Shown here: in pieces, positions 19,685-29,883 of the stretch
Layout: each line of letters starts with the position of its first letter
How positions within the stretch are numbered: the first letter of the stretch is position 1
Source of the DNA: Polynucleobacter sp.
GTDB taxonomy: Bacteria; Pseudomonadota; Gammaproteobacteria; Burkholderiales; Burkholderiaceae
DNA length: 64,000 bases
Direction: 5' to 3'
Assembly (NCBI RefSeq): GCF_030693775.1
Contig: NZ_JAUXZY010000002.1
Coordinates: 29,361 to 93,360 of the forward strand
The notes under the pieces: generated by a model
The model's input: the letters and a program-made list of their open reading frames with translations, nothing else
What the model was told of the DNA's origin: nothing
The model's database searches: none
Made by a program: the position numbers and the translations under genes

Positions 19685-19685
19685 T

Positions 19686-20504
19686 TTGGAATTAATCGAC
19701 ATTCTTATTTTGCTTGCATGTGGCGCAGTGTCTGGCGTATTGGCTGGCATGCTCGGCATTGGTGGGGGGATGATTCTTGTACCCTTCATGATTATTGTCT
19801 TTAATCACCAGCAATTTGATCAGAGCATTATTGTTCATATGGCCATTGCTACTGGCATGGCAACCATTCTCTTCACATCGCTTTCCGCGATTCGGGCACA
19901 CCACAAACATGGCACCATCGATTGGAAACTGGTGACCGCTTTGGCACCCGGCATTATTGCGGGCGGCCTCATTGGCGGCAGTGAATTGTTTGATGCTTTT
20001 CCAACCAGCTGGCTCTCCTTGTTTTTCGCGCTCTTTATTGTCTACACCTCAATCCAGATGTTTATCAATAAAAAACCAAAACCAGGGCGTCAACTGCCGG
20101 GAAAGCTTGGTCTCTTTTCGTTTGGCGCTTTTACGGGAGCATTGTCCAGTCTTTTAGGCGCGGGTGGCGCATTTGTCACAGTGCCCTTCATGATTTGGTG
20201 CAACGTGAGTACGCATACAGCGATGGCATCCGCTTCGGGCCTAGGCTTTCCAATCGCAGTCGCAGCTACCATTGGTTACGTGGTGGGCAGCTGGAACCAC
20301 CCGGGGTTACCGGCAGGCTCTATCGGCTACATCTACTTGCCTGCTGTTGCCTGCATTGTTGCAGCAAGTATTTTTACCGCACCGCTTGGCGCCAAAATGG
20401 CGCGGAGCATGAATACCGTAAACCTCAAGCGGGTGTTTGGCGTCATGCTGTTTTTCCTTGCGGCCTTCATGTTTAATGAAAGTCGCAAGGCCTTTGGCAT
20501 GTAA
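19686..20504 (+). CDS. TauE/SafE family membrane exporter
   Basis: 272 aa with about eight hydrophobic segments. The two repeated family motifs are present: GVLAGMLGIGGGMILVPFM (~16-34) and GALSSLLGAGGAFVTVPFM (~150-168). Members are proposed to export sulfite, sulfoacetate or other small organic anions across the inner membrane. The start is a TTG preceded by GGCGGGG at a good distance; no ATG lies upstream. It ends 5 nt before the convergent end of the malonyl-CoA synthetase gene. Substrate is not predictable from sequence. Confidence 0.88.
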   Translation: MELIDILILLACGAVSGVLAGMLGIGGGMILVPFMIIVFNHQQFDQSIIVHMAIATGMATILFTSLSAIRAHHKHGTIDWKLVTALAPGIIAGGLIGGSELFDAFPTSWLSLFFALFIVYTSIQMFINKKPKPGRQLPGKLGLFSFGAFTGALSSLLGAGGAFVTVPFMIWCNVSTHTAMASASGLGFPIAVAATIGYVVGSWNHPGLPAGSIGYIYLPAVACIVAASIFTAPLGAKMARSMNTVNLKRVFGVMLFFLAAFMFNESRKAFGM

Positions 20505-20509
20505 TTGAC

Positions 20510-22033
20510 TTACGTGGTGTATTGCTGACGCAGAATATTTTTTTGTACTTTGCCCATCGCATTGCGCGGCAGATCTGAAACGATTTCAATGCGCTTGGGC
20601 ACTTTGAAGTTGGCAATTTGCCCCTTTAGTGCATCAATCATGGCTTTCGAATCCAGCTTAGCGCCTGGCTTAGCAACTACGATGGCCATAACTGCCTCAC
20701 CAAAATCCGGATGCGGCACACCAATCACCGCACTCTCATCGACGCCATCCATGTCATCAATAAAACTTTCAATTTCTTTTGGATAGACGTTGTAGCCGCC
20801 TGAAATGATTAAGTCCTTGCTACGACCGACGATGCACAAATAATTGTCTGGCACTTTGGCGCCGTTGGCTATGCCGCCGAAACGACCAACGTCGCCGGTT
20901 TTAAACCAGCCATCGGCAGTAAATTCTTCGGCTGTTTTTTCTGGCATGCGCCAGTAGCCCTTAAATACATTCGGTCCTTTAACCTGAATGCTGCCAATCT
21001 CGTTGACTGCACATGGCTTATTGTTTTCATTCACCACACGGACTTTCACGCCTGTGAGGGGCAAACCTACCGAGCCGCCAACGCGCGCGCCTTTGTATGG
21101 ATTCGAAACCAACATAACGGTTTCACTCATGCCATAACGCTCAAGAATGGTTTCACCGGTCAACTCTTTAAAGGTATTGAACGTCTCGGTGAGGAGCGGC
21201 GCTGATCCAGAGACAAAGAGGCGCATATTACGGCATACCGCCTTGGTAAAGTTTTTGTCGGCCAAGAGGCGAACATAGAAGGTGGGCACGCCCATCATCA
21301 CGGTCGAGCGCGGCATGTTCTGAATCAATGCCGCGGTATCGAGGCGAGGGAGCCAAATCATTTTGCTGCCGTTGATTAAGGCACCATGGGCTGCAACAAA
21401 CAATCCATGCACATGAAAGATCGGTAAGGCATGCAACAACACGTCGCCTTTTTTCCAGCCCCAAAACTTCTGCAAGACGAGGGCATTGCTGCTCAAGTTC
21501 TTGTGCGTGAGCATAGCGCCTTTACTGCGGCCAGTCGTGCCGGAGGTATACAGAATCGCAGCCAGATCATCGTCACCACAGGCGACGGTTTTAAAACGAT
21601 CGCTTTGTACGGCAGCCCGGTCTAACAGGGTTCCGGTGCGGTTGTCATCGAGCGTAAAGACGTGGTGGGTGCCTGACTTAAAGGCAATCTTCGATACCCA
21701 CGAAAAATTCTTGCTGCTGCAAACCATCACTGCGGGCTCGGCATTTTGTATAAAGTATTCGATCTCGGCAGCTTGGTAGGCGGTGTTCAGGGGCAGGTAA
21801 ACATAGCCGGCTTTGATAGTGGCCAAATATAAAAATAGGGCCTCAGGTGATTTTTCAACCTGAACCGCAACGCGCGAGCCCTTCGGTATGCCCAGTCCCT
21901 GGAGTAAGTTGGCCATCATCGCGGTGGCACGCTCCAGATCGCTCCAGGAGTAATACAAACCATCGTGCGTCTCTAAGGCGCAGGCCTGACGATCTTTTGG
22001 AAACCCTTTTTCTAATACCGAATACAAATTCAT
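20510..22033 (-). CDS. matB: Malonyl-CoA synthetase
   Basis: About 507 aa acyl-adenylate-forming enzyme. It activates malonate with ATP and CoA. ANL motifs are clear: ILYTSGTTGRSKGAMLTHKN (P-loop), ERYGMSETVM, and the C-terminal GGYNVYPKEIESFID. Across its length it follows characterised MatB proteins (VAVQVEKSPEALFLYLA, VYLPLNTAYQ, LPIFHVHGLF, GVPTFYVRLL). The track starts 11 codons earlier, but the ATG at 22033 has a GGGG ribosome site and begins with the family's usual N-terminus. It lies 98 nt after the malonyl-CoA decarboxylase gene, suggesting a malonate-to-acetyl-CoA pathway. Confidence 0.92.
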   Translation of the reverse strand: MNLYSVLEKGFPKDRQACALETHDGLYYSWSDLERATAMMANLLQGLGIPKGSRVAVQVEKSPEALFLYLATIKAGYVYLPLNTAYQAAEIEYFIQNAEPAVMVCSSKNFSWVSKIAFKSGTHHVFTLDDNRTGTLLDRAAVQSDRFKTVACGDDDLAAILYTSGTTGRSKGAMLTHKNLSSNALVLQKFWGWKKGDVLLHALPIFHVHGLFVAAHGALINGSKMIWLPRLDTAALIQNMPRSTVMMGVPTFYVRLLADKNFTKAVCRNMRLFVSGSAPLLTETFNTFKELTGETILERYGMSETVMLVSNPYKGARVGGSVGLPLTGVKVRVVNENNKPCAVNEIGSIQVKGPNVFKGYWRMPEKTAEEFTADGWFKTGDVGRFGGIANGAKVPDNYLCIVGRSKDLIISGGYNVYPKEIESFIDDMDGVDESAVIGVPHPDFGEAVMAIVVAKPGAKLDSKAMIDALKGQIANFKVPKRIEIVSDLPRNAMGKVQKNILRQQYTT

Positions 22034-22068
22034 GACTACCCCACAGCAAACAATTGATTGGCACAACG

Positions 22069-22091
22069 CCAGAACCCAGGGAGTTCTGGGT
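22069..22091 (-). repeat. Hairpin between mcd and matB
   Basis: CCAGAAC-ccaggga-GTTCTGG gives seven perfect pairs; an overlapping ACCCAG/CTGGGT pairing is also possible. No T-run follows on either strand, so this is more likely an mRNA processing or stability element than a terminator. Confidence 0.4.
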
Positions 22092-22131
22092 GACTAAAGT
22101 TCCATTTTACGGTCTAGCAGGTATGGATGGG

Positions 22132-23436
22132 CTAAACGCTCATGAGCTTGGCTACCGCCCTGGAATACATGATTTCGCCGTTCACAAAGCGCTCATGGTT
22201 ATCTTCCACGCTCGAGAGGTCATATAGGTAATTGACCATAATGCCGGCAGATTGACGCAAGCCCTTGCGTGATAAATCACCAGCCCAATTAATCAGATGT
22301 AACTTAGCGCCATTACCTAAATGAAACTTCGCCACCGGATTACCCTCGCGCCCAGTAGAGGCAAGTCCCAAGTAAATAGCCGTAAGGCAGAGCAATGCCT
22401 CCTTCTCCTTTGCTGAGGCATTGTCAGGATGCCAGCCACTGCTTAAACGCTCGGCCCAGGATTGTGCATTCAGGCCCAAGGCCTGCAAAGCACTGTCTCG
22501 CTTGCTCTTTAAGGCAGGCTTGAGGCGATCAGGCGGTACACCATCACCTAAGTGAGCACCCGCAGCAATCCATTCGATTAAACCAGGCACGGGTGAGAGC
22601 GTAATAAAGGTTTTTAAGCTTGGGAACTCCTGGTGCAGCTGCTCAGCAACCCGCTTAATTAAAAAGTTACCCATCGAGACGCCGCGCAAACCAGGCTCAC
22701 AGTTGCTGATGGAATAAAACACCGCCACCTTGTACTGCTGCGCCTGAGTTACTGTCTCGGCTTTTTTATCCACCAAGGGCGCAATCGCCAGTGGCACCTC
22801 CGGCAGCAAAGCAACCTCCACAAAGATCAATGGCTCATTAGGTAGCTGGGGATGAAAGAATGCAAAGCAGCGCCGGTCGGGCTGTAAACGGCGACGCAAA
22901 TCATCCCAGCCATCAATGGCATGCACCGCCTCATGTTGGATTAGCTTTTCCAAAACCTCGGCAGGCGACTTCCAATCAACCCGGTGCATTTTTAAAAAAC
23001 CGGGATTAAACCAAGAGGACAGTAGATGGCGCATATCAAAATCCACGGCAGCCAGTTCCGGTTTTTTGTCCAAGAGTTGCAATAAATCGCGGCGCATTTC
23101 GACAACGGCAGCCGTGCCATTAAGACCCCGGTTCAAACGACGCATAAATTCTTGGCGGGGTGACTCCGATACTTTTTGCAAACGAATGTAATTGCGGGCA
23201 TTGGCTTCTGCTGCAAAGGCTTGCGATGCTGCCATCACTTCCGCTGGATTGGGGCTGAGTTTATCAATCAGGGCAGTAAAAAATTTAACGTGCTGGTCTT
23301 TGGTGAGCTTGCGGTAGTTCTCAATCACGTCGTTGGCCATGCTCACCGCATTGGATTCTCCGCGCTCAGAAGTTAAACGCTGCACCGCACTCAGTGCTTT
23401 GGATAAATGGCGGGTTTTGGTAATTAACTCCAACAT
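22132..23436 (-). CDS. mcd: Malonyl-CoA decarboxylase
   Basis: 434 aa. It converts malonyl-CoA to acetyl-CoA and CO2. The helical N-terminal domain is followed by the acetyltransferase-like catalytic domain, with AVHAIDGWDDLRRRLQPDRR, CFAFFHPQLPNEPLIFVEVA, SISNCEPGLRGVSMGNFLIK (contains the family's catalytic serine) and FHLGNGAKLHLINW (the conserved histidine region). It is upstream of matB on the same strand, so together they convert malonate to acetyl-CoA. Neither a malonate transporter nor a GntR-type MatR regulator is visible nearby. Confidence 0.93.
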   Translation of the reverse strand: MLELITKTRHLSKALSAVQRLTSERGESNAVSMANDVIENYRKLTKDQHVKFFTALIDKLSPNPAEVMAASQAFAAEANARNYIRLQKVSESPRQEFMRRLNRGLNGTAAVVEMRRDLLQLLDKKPELAAVDFDMRHLLSSWFNPGFLKMHRVDWKSPAEVLEKLIQHEAVHAIDGWDDLRRRLQPDRRCFAFFHPQLPNEPLIFVEVALLPEVPLAIAPLVDKKAETVTQAQQYKVAVFYSISNCEPGLRGVSMGNFLIKRVAEQLHQEFPSLKTFITLSPVPGLIEWIAAGAHLGDGVPPDRLKPALKSKRDSALQALGLNAQSWAERLSSGWHPDNASAKEKEALLCLTAIYLGLASTGREGNPVAKFHLGNGAKLHLINWAGDLSRKGLRQSAGIMVNYLYDLSSVEDNHERFVNGEIMYSRAVAKLMSV

Positions 23437-23548
23437 AAAGCATCCTTAGGTTGCACAAGGTCAAAAAAATGGATTTTTCGGGTCAATTCACTTCAATAGA
23501 AGGTATTTAAGTAAAATAAGCGACTTTCTGTGATCTTAGCAACAAATG

Positions 23549-23572
23549 ATCTAAAAAAAGATATTTTTAGAT
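23549..23572 (-). terminator. AT-rich inverted repeat downstream of lgt
   Basis: ATCTAAAAA and TTTTTAGAT form nine pairs with a short loop about 22 nt after the lgt stop on the minus strand. It may act as a weak terminator of pepA-holC-lgt, although the stem lacks GC pairs. Confidence 0.35.
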
Positions 23573-23594
23573 GCAGTTAATGAAAATTATCGAC

Positions 23595-24368
23595 TTATTT
23601 GCGTTTCAGCAAGTAAATACCGAATAAAATCATAGGGATAGATAGCCATTGGCCCATTGAAAGACCTAGTCCGAGTAGGCCTAAGAAGGCATCGGGCTCG
23701 CGCGCAAACTCAACCAAGAAGCGGCAAATGCCGTAACCCAGTAAAAATAGGCCCGAAACCTGACCCAGGCGACGCGGCTTTCGCGCATAGATCCACAAGA
23801 CCAAACCAAGCAGGAGGCCTTCGAAGAGCAATTGATAAATTTGCGATGGATGACGCGGTATGGCATCGACTAATGGAAAAACCATGGCCCAAGGCAAATC
23901 GGTTGGCCTTCCCCACAATTCGCCATTGATAAAGTTGCCAAGGCGCCCAAAAGCCAAACCAAATGGCACCAAAGGGGCGACCAAATCACTGACGGTCCAA
24001 AAAGAAGTCTTCTTGCGACGTGCAAACCAAACCATCGCCAAAATCACCCCTAGCAGACCGCCATGAAAGGACATACCGCCTTCCCATACTTTCAAGATGC
24101 TGAGCGGATTGGCCAAATAGAATTCGGGCATGTAAAACAGGGAATAGCCAATCCGTCCACCCAGCACCACGCCGAGTACGCCCGCAAAGAGCAGATCCTC
24201 TAAATCTTTAGCGGTCCACCCCAAGGCAACATAAAAAGGTCGCTTAATGCAGAGACGGCCCAAAATAACAAATTGGGCAAAGGCCAGCAAATACATTAGC
24301 CCATACCAGTGGATTCCAAAGGATCCAATCTGAATAGCTACTGGATCGATTTGTGGATGAATCAGCAT
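23595..24368 (-). CDS. lgt: Prolipoprotein diacylglyceryl transferase
   Basis: 257 aa inner-membrane enzyme that attaches diacylglycerol to the lipobox cysteine of prolipoproteins. About seven membrane segments are visible. The HGGLLGV motif (~98) and the Lgt signature [20 protein letters not shown] (~140-160) are intact. It is the third gene of a minus-strand set pepA-holC-lgt with 6-nt gaps. In this window its substrates would include the lipoprotein encoded at 56.6-57.9 kb. Confidence 0.96.
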   Translation of the reverse strand: MLIHPQIDPVAIQIGSFGIHWYGLMYLLAFAQFVILGRLCIKRPFYVALGWTAKDLEDLLFAGVLGVVLGGRIGYSLFYMPEFYLANPLSILKVWEGGMSFHGGLLGVILAMVWFARRKKTSFWTVSDLVAPLVPFGLAFGRLGNFINGELWGRPTDLPWAMVFPLVDAIPRHPSQIYQLLFEGLLLGLVLWIYARKPRRLGQVSGLFLLGYGICRFLVEFAREPDAFLGLLGLGLSMGQWLSIPMILFGIYLLKRK

Positions 24369-24374
24369 GGCGGT

Positions 24375-24839
24375 TTAGCTTTTTGCTTGGTCAAAATTAT
24401 GGAGCTCATGACCTAGGTCGCGGTAGGCTTTGTAACGCTCCCGTCCTGCAAGGCGCTCCGCCTCATTCACCGTAACCACCTCAACAATTCGCGGAAATCG
24501 GCCTACCAAGGCTGGGACATCGCTTGGCATCCGCATACCCAAATGAATCAGCACATCGGCATGCGGCAAGTTTGCCAAAGCTGGAGCAGCAGTATCGTCG
24601 AGGAGAACAATCGGGGTTTCAAACGCCGCTTCATGGTCGCCATAGCAGTGGGGCAAAAAATCGGTCTTACTAAAAGTCCACAGCAATTCATCAAGGCGCT
24701 TGAGGTCGGCTTTTTCCGCCACCATCACAATGTTGCGCACAGGCTCACCTTCAGTAGTTGTACTCCAAATCTTGCGCGTTAGCCTGCAGGCATATTCCAG
24801 CTTGTCACTCACGTTACTGTGAAAGTCGATGCGTGCCAT
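24375..24839 (-). CDS. holC: DNA polymerase III subunit chi
   Basis: 154 aa. HolC links the clamp loader (through HolD) to single-strand-binding protein. The sequence follows the family: IDFHSNVSDKLEYACRLTRK, VMVAEKADLKRLDELLWTF, DFLPHC and the C-terminal HELHNFD. It sits immediately downstream of pepA with a 6-nt gap, the standard arrangement in Proteobacteria, and 6 nt before lgt. Confidence 0.92.
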   Translation of the reverse strand: MARIDFHSNVSDKLEYACRLTRKIWSTTTEGEPVRNIVMVAEKADLKRLDELLWTFSKTDFLPHCYGDHEAAFETPIVLLDDTAAPALANLPHADVLIHLGMRMPSDVPALVGRFPRIVEVVTVNEAERLAGRERYKAYRDLGHELHNFDQAKS

Positions 24840-24845
24840 GCCAAC

Positions 24846-26465
24846 TTAGGACTGCGCAAGCAAGTAGTTCACCAAGAGGGGAACTGGTCTACCAGTAGAA
24901 CCCTTTGCTGCACCACCCTTCCATGCCGTACCGGCAATATCCAAATGTGCCCAAGGATACTTTTCAGTAAAGCGCTTTAAGAAGCAGGCGGCTGTCACGC
25001 TACCAGCAGGGCGCCCGCCGATATTGGCCATATCAGCAAAGTTTGATTTGAGCTGCTCTTGATAGGCAGCATCGAGCGGCATGCGCCACACTGTATCAAG
25101 GGAGTCATGACCGGCTTGGGTTAAATCCGCCAGCAAGTGACTATCGTCCGAGAACATACCGCTATGAACCGCACCGAGCGCAATCACGCAGGCGCCCGTT
25201 AAGGTCGCAATATCAATCACCGCCTTAGGCTTGAAGCGCTCTACATAGGTGAGTGCATCACACAGAATCAGGCGGCCTTCGGCATCGGTATTTAAGATCT
25301 CAATGGTCTGGCCTGACATGCTTTTCACAATGTCACCTGGTCGGGTTGCTTTGCCTGAGGGCATGTTTTCGCAGGTCGGAATGACTCCGATCACATTCTG
25401 CTTCAGACCTAGCAATGCCGTTGAGAGCATCGTGCCGACAACAGATGCAGCGCCGCACATGTCGTACTTCATCTCATCCATTGCCTCGCCGGGCTTCAGG
25501 GAGATACCGCCAGTATCAAAGGTGATGCCCTTGCCTACCAATACTGTTGGAGCTTCGCTCGCTTTGCCACCGTTGTGACGCATGATGATGAATTGCGGTG
25601 GAGTCTCTGAGCCCTGTGCCACAGAAAGAAAAGAGCCCATGCCCAATGCTTCCATTTGCTTTTTGGTCAGCAATTCAACCTTGAGCTTGGTTTTCTTCAT
25701 TAAGCCCTGTGCTGTTTTTGCAAGGTAGGTTGGAGTGCAGACATTGGGCGGCAAATTACCCAAGTCTTTGGCCAGGTTCATGCCTTCGACTAAGGCTTCG
25801 CCCTGATGCACTGCTACTTGAACCGCCTTAGCACCATCCTTGCAAACCACAAAACGAAGTTCTTGAAACGGATCAACATACTCCACTGCCTTGAACTTCA
25901 TGGCAGGCTGACGAACACCAAATCGATAGGTTTGCTCACCCGCCAGTTGTGCCGTTAAGCGAACTTGCTTTAGGACTGTATCGGCATCCGCACTAGACCC
26001 AAAGCTCGGCACAAACCACACTGCTGACTCAATGGCGCCACCACTTAATGTCTTGAGGGTGGCCTTAGCTAACTTGGCATAGGACTGCAAGGACAAACTC
26101 TCTTTTGCGCTCAGATCACCTAAGCCAACCAGTAAGACCCGCTTGGCCTTTACGCCCGCCTTTGACCAGCTCACCTCCGCCCTTAATAGACACTGACTGG
26201 CCTCTTTTCCGCTCAGATCGCCGGCAAGCTTTGCCCGAGCAACCGAGCCACCCAAGACGGCATCCAACTCAAGCAAAAGGCTGCCAGGCGTTTTTTTGTT
26301 TAAATCGGCTTTGCTGTAGCCCAAAATAAGGCAATCGGTGGCGAGGGCCACAAGACTAGCAATCGCCGGCTTTACCTGCTTTGCAGAATCAAAGTCGGCT
26401 TGGGGCAATGTTTTCGTGCTAAATTGAATTTGCATAGGGAAGTCATTTGTAGTGGTTTTTTCCAT
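24846..26465 (-). CDS. pepA: Leucyl aminopeptidase (cytosol aminopeptidase)
   Basis: Up to 539 aa, M17 family. It removes N-terminal residues from peptides; E. coli PepA also binds DNA. The C-terminal catalytic domain has [17 protein letters not shown] (metal-binding lysine and aspartate), and the signature [14 protein letters not shown] with its metal ligands and arginine. The first ATG has a strong but closely spaced GGAGG; an ATG ten codons later (26435, [12 protein letters not shown]) matches homologue N-termini better. It is divergent from lptF, as is usual, and heads pepA-holC-lgt. Confidence 0.94.
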   Translation of the reverse strand: MEKTTTNDFPMQIQFSTKTLPQADFDSAKQVKPAIASLVALATDCLILGYSKADLNKKTPGSLLLELDAVLGGSVARAKLAGDLSGKEASQCLLRAEVSWSKAGVKAKRVLLVGLGDLSAKESLSLQSYAKLAKATLKTLSGGAIESAVWFVPSFGSSADADTVLKQVRLTAQLAGEQTYRFGVRQPAMKFKAVEYVDPFQELRFVVCKDGAKAVQVAVHQGEALVEGMNLAKDLGNLPPNVCTPTYLAKTAQGLMKKTKLKVELLTKKQMEALGMGSFLSVAQGSETPPQFIIMRHNGGKASEAPTVLVGKGITFDTGGISLKPGEAMDEMKYDMCGAASVVGTMLSTALLGLKQNVIGVIPTCENMPSGKATRPGDIVKSMSGQTIEILNTDAEGRLILCDALTYVERFKPKAVIDIATLTGACVIALGAVHSGMFSDDSHLLADLTQAGHDSLDTVWRMPLDAAYQEQLKSNFADMANIGGRPAGSVTAACFLKRFTEKYPWAHLDIAGTAWKGGAAKGSTGRPVPLLVNYLLAQS

Positions 26466-26553
26466 TATCCTCCGAGCTGTAGGTTTCCCTCCGATTCGTG
26501 CCGCATTTCCCTACTAAACTAGACTTTTCTGCCAACGCCCTTGCATAGAACGC

Positions 26554-27657
26554 ATGATTTTTGACCAAGCCCTCCGCCGCGAACTGAGCTTAACCACTGG
26601 GGGGGTATTTTTGGTGTTGGTGACCATCATGGTCACCACCTTAGTCATCCGAATTTTGGGCTTTGCCGCGAATGGCGTCGTCAATCCAGAGGACGCGCTG
26701 GTATTGATCGCCTTGGCAACAATCGGCTACTTGGCTGTCCTGCTGACGGTTTCTCTTTTTATTGCGGTTCTGATCGTCTTGGTGCGCTGGTACAAAGACT
26801 CGGAAATGATTGTATGGTTTGCCAGCGGTCTGAGCATCATGAGTTTAATTCGGCCTATTCTGCGGTTTGCTATTCCACTCATCATCATCATTGCCCTGCT
26901 TGCCCTGTTTGCTTGGCCTTGGGCCAATCGCGAATCCGCCCTGATCAGCCAACGTTTTCAGCAACGCGATGATGTGTCGATGGTCACAGCCGGTCAGTTT
27001 CGAGAGTCAGCCAAAGCCGAACGGGTTTTCTTTATTGAGGAACTGAATGTCGATAATCGCGAAGTCAAAAATATCTTCGTTGCCGATTCCAGAAATCAAC
27101 GGCTGAGCATTGCGGTAGCAGCAACTGGATTTATTGAAAATACCCCGACGGGCGAAAAGAACATCATTCTCAAAGACGGTCGGCGCTACGAGGGTCTGCC
27201 TACCCAGCCCGACTTTCGCATTCTGGAGTTTGATGAGTACGAAACCAAATTGCGTAATAAAGAGCTAACCGAGCCACCACCACGCGACCGCGAACGCAGT
27301 GTTCAGGAACTTCTAAAAGACCCCTCACCCTCCAACCGCGGCGAGCTGCTCTGGCGTATAGGCTTGCCACTGATGGCTTTAGGCTTAGTCTTTATTGCGA
27401 TTCCATTGGCCTACGTTAATCCGCGCCTAGGCAATTACACCGCTATGTTTTATGCCGTACTGATCTATTTGATTTACAGCAACCTGCTTAATTTGGCACA
27501 AAATTTTGTTTCGCAAAATCGCTTTGATTTTTTTGTGGCCATCTGGCCAATTCATCTGCTTGCTTTACTCATAGCCGCAGTGTTGATTCGCAACCGGATT
27601 AATCCATCCCTTAAATGGTGGAAGCGGCAGTTGCCCGCTTTTCTGACGCGCCCATGA
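26554..27657 (+). CDS. lptF: LPS export ABC transporter permease LptF
   Basis: 367 aa YjgP/YjgQ-family protein. Three hydrophobic segments at the N-terminus, a periplasmic beta-jellyroll domain (~130-250) and three C-terminal membrane segments are visible. It opens with MIFDQALRRELSLTTGGVF, typical of LptF. With LptG and LptB it extracts LPS from the inner membrane. Its stop overlaps the lptG start as ATGA. The lptB and lptCA genes are not in the window. Confidence 0.93.
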   Translation: MIFDQALRRELSLTTGGVFLVLVTIMVTTLVIRILGFAANGVVNPEDALVLIALATIGYLAVLLTVSLFIAVLIVLVRWYKDSEMIVWFASGLSIMSLIRPILRFAIPLIIIIALLALFAWPWANRESALISQRFQQRDDVSMVTAGQFRESAKAERVFFIEELNVDNREVKNIFVADSRNQRLSIAVAATGFIENTPTGEKNIILKDGRRYEGLPTQPDFRILEFDEYETKLRNKELTEPPPRDRERSVQELLKDPSPSNRGELLWRIGLPLMALGLVFIAIPLAYVNPRLGNYTAMFYAVLIYLIYSNLLNLAQNFVSQNRFDFFVAIWPIHLLALLIAAVLIRNRINPSLKWWKRQLPAFLTRP

Positions 27658-28808
27658 ATTTTCTCTTTCCTTACATCTATGAGCGCTACCTAGCAAAGCA
27701 AATCTATGCTGCGTTTGGCTTTATTCTTTTCGCGCTCGTTGCCCTCTTTTTATTTTTTGATGTTTTGGCCGAGCTGGGCTCGGTCAATCAGCAATACACC
27801 CTCTTGCTTGCCCTAGGCCATGTTCTACTGAAGGCGCCGAGTCGCATTGTTGAAATTATTCCGATTGCCGGATTAATTAGCAGTATTTATGTATTTGCAA
27901 TGCTGGCTAGCCAATCGGAATTCACCATCCTGCGTATTGCTGGCCTCGATATCCGCCGCGGTCTTCTGATGCTGGGGAAAATCTCCTTGCCCATTGTGGC
28001 AGTCACTCTACTGATGAGTGAGTGGCTAGGCCCAATGGCGGAGTCCTTCTCTGAGCGCATGAAATTGAAAGCCATGGGCTCGAGCTTTTCATCGCAATTT
28101 CGTACAGGGGTATGGGTCAAAGACCAGCTTCGCGATGAGGAGGGCGTTGGATCCGTTCGCCCGGGTGTGCGCTATATCAATATTGGAAAGATTGAACCAG
28201 ACAAGCAAGTGAGGCAGGTTCGCATGTATGAGTTCGATGATGCCTACCGCTTGCTATCGATCCGTAATGCCGAGTCAGGTCGCTTTAATGAGGCCGGCTC
28301 ATGGGAACTGAATAATGTGACCGAGACTCGCTTCAAGGAGGCGCAAACCAAGAGTGCCTTAGATCCCGTGTACTCAGCCAACACCTCCATCAAGCCATCG
28401 ATGACCTTGGCATCCAAAGTCACCCCAGAAATTCTGGGCGTGTTACTCGTCAACCCGGAGCGCATGTCGATCTTTAGTCTGGGGCAATTCATTGCCCACC
28501 TAAACGAGAACAAACAGGATGTACAGCGCCACGCGATTGCATTCTGGAAAAAGCTCATCTATCCCTTCATCGTCTTTGTCATGCTGGCGCTTGCCTTGCC
28601 GTTTGCGTATCTAAAGGCACGCGCAGGTGGTATTGGCATTAAGATTTTTGGCGGCATCATGCTCGGCATGAGCTTTCAGTTATTCAACGCTCTTTTTTCC
28701 AACGTTGGCCTGCTGGGGGCATGGCCCGCCTACCTCACCGCCCTAACCCCGCCCCTGGCGTATTTTCTACTTGCCCTGATTGGCCTGAAATGGGTATCGC
28801 GGTCTTAA
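27654..28808 (+). CDS. lptG: LPS export ABC transporter permease LptG
   Basis: About 384 aa, second YjgP/YjgQ permease of the Lpt complex. The ORF track starts 13 codons upstream inside lptF; the ATG at 27654 overlaps the lptF stop by four bases and begins with the expected NFLFPYIYERYLAKQIYAAF. It has the same architecture as LptF: three membrane helices, a periplasmic domain (~105-265) and three further helices ending in FLLALIGLKWV. It is translationally coupled to lptF. Confidence 0.93.
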   Translation: MNFLFPYIYERYLAKQIYAAFGFILFALVALFLFFDVLAELGSVNQQYTLLLALGHVLLKAPSRIVEIIPIAGLISSIYVFAMLASQSEFTILRIAGLDIRRGLLMLGKISLPIVAVTLLMSEWLGPMAESFSERMKLKAMGSSFSSQFRTGVWVKDQLRDEEGVGSVRPGVRYINIGKIEPDKQVRQVRMYEFDDAYRLLSIRNAESGRFNEAGSWELNNVTETRFKEAQTKSALDPVYSANTSIKPSMTLASKVTPEILGVLLVNPERMSIFSLGQFIAHLNENKQDVQRHAIAFWKKLIYPFIVFVMLALALPFAYLKARAGGIGIKIFGGIMLGMSFQLFNALFSNVGLLGAWPAYLTALTPPLAYFLLALIGLKWVSRS

Positions 28809-28871
28809 ATACCTAAAGATAATTTAGAATCGAGTTCCTATATCGATCAAGATATATAAGGAAGGCTTTTC

Positions 28872-29813
28872 ATGAATTTGCATCAATTTCGCTTTGTCCG
28901 CGAGGCGGTTCGCCAGCAATTTAACCTAACCTCCGCTGCAAAAGCCTTATTCACATCCCAGCCTGGGGTTTCTAAGGCGATTATCGAACTGGAAGATGAG
29001 TTGGGTGTTGAGATCTTTCGTCGCCACGGTAAACGCATCCGCTCTCTCACTGAGCCTGGCAAACGCATCCTGCTCTCGATTGAGCGCATCCTGGATGAAG
29101 TCGAAACCTTAAAACGGGTTGGCCAGGATTTTGCAACGCAGGATCAAGGCAACTTTGTAATTGCGACCACCCACACGCAAGCCCGCTATGCCCTACCCAA
29201 AGTCTTGACGGAATTTACCAAACGCTTCCCGAAAGTCCGCGTCAGCATTGCCCAAGGCAGCCCTTCACAAATCGCCGATATGCTTTTGCACGATTCAGCG
29301 GATATTGCAATTGCAACCGAAGGTATTGCCAATTGTGAAGGCGTTATCGCACTCCCTGGTTATCAATGGCAGCATCTCTTGATTGTGCCGGTTAATCACC
29401 CCTTACTCAGTTCACGCTCGATTACGATCGAGGACCTTGGCAAGTACCCATTGATTACCTATGACAAAGCATTTGCAGGGCGCAACAAAATTGATGCCGC
29501 GTTTGCGCAGCGCAATGTGCAAGCAGACATCATTCTGGAGGCGATTGATGCCGACGTCATTAAGACTTATGTCGAAGTTGGTATGGGCATTGGTATTGTT
29601 GCAGGGGTTGCATTTGATGCAGAGCGTGATCGCAATCTGCGCGCCATCCCCGTGGGGCATTTGTTTGGCAATAACGTCACCCACTTGGGAGTGAAACAAG
29701 GCGCTTACTTACGCTCGTTTGTCTTTACCTTCATTGAATTATTCTCGCCCACCTTGACGAAAAAGATCGTTGAGCAGGCAATGTCAAATACGCCAGAGAA
29801 TTATCAGATCTAA
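28872..29813 (+). CDS. cysB: LysR-family regulator CysB
   Basis: 313 aa. The N-terminal winged helix (MNLHQFRFVREAVRQQFNLT, ALFTSQPGVSKAIIELEDEL) and the substrate-binding domain (VIATTHTQARYALPKVL, GSPSQIADML, LLIVPVNHPLL) follow CysB/Cbl closely, including the THTQARY segment that binds the sulfur-source inducer. CysB activates sulfate and cysteine assimilation genes in response to O-acetylserine or N-acetylserine. An AAGGAAGG-like site precedes the ATG. No cys biosynthetic operon is adjacent. Cbl- or SsuR-like paralogues are the alternative. Confidence 0.88.
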   Translation: MNLHQFRFVREAVRQQFNLTSAAKALFTSQPGVSKAIIELEDELGVEIFRRHGKRIRSLTEPGKRILLSIERILDEVETLKRVGQDFATQDQGNFVIATTHTQARYALPKVLTEFTKRFPKVRVSIAQGSPSQIADMLLHDSADIAIATEGIANCEGVIALPGYQWQHLLIVPVNHPLLSSRSITIEDLGKYPLITYDKAFAGRNKIDAAFAQRNVQADIILEAIDADVIKTYVEVGMGIGIVAGVAFDAERDRNLRAIPVGHLFGNNVTHLGVKQGAYLRSFVFTFIELFSPTLTKKIVEQAMSNTPENYQI

Positions 29814-29883
29814 GTTCAAATTTCTGGATTTGATAATCACTTATTCATTTGCTTACTGACACCATTACTTTGGAGAATACGTG

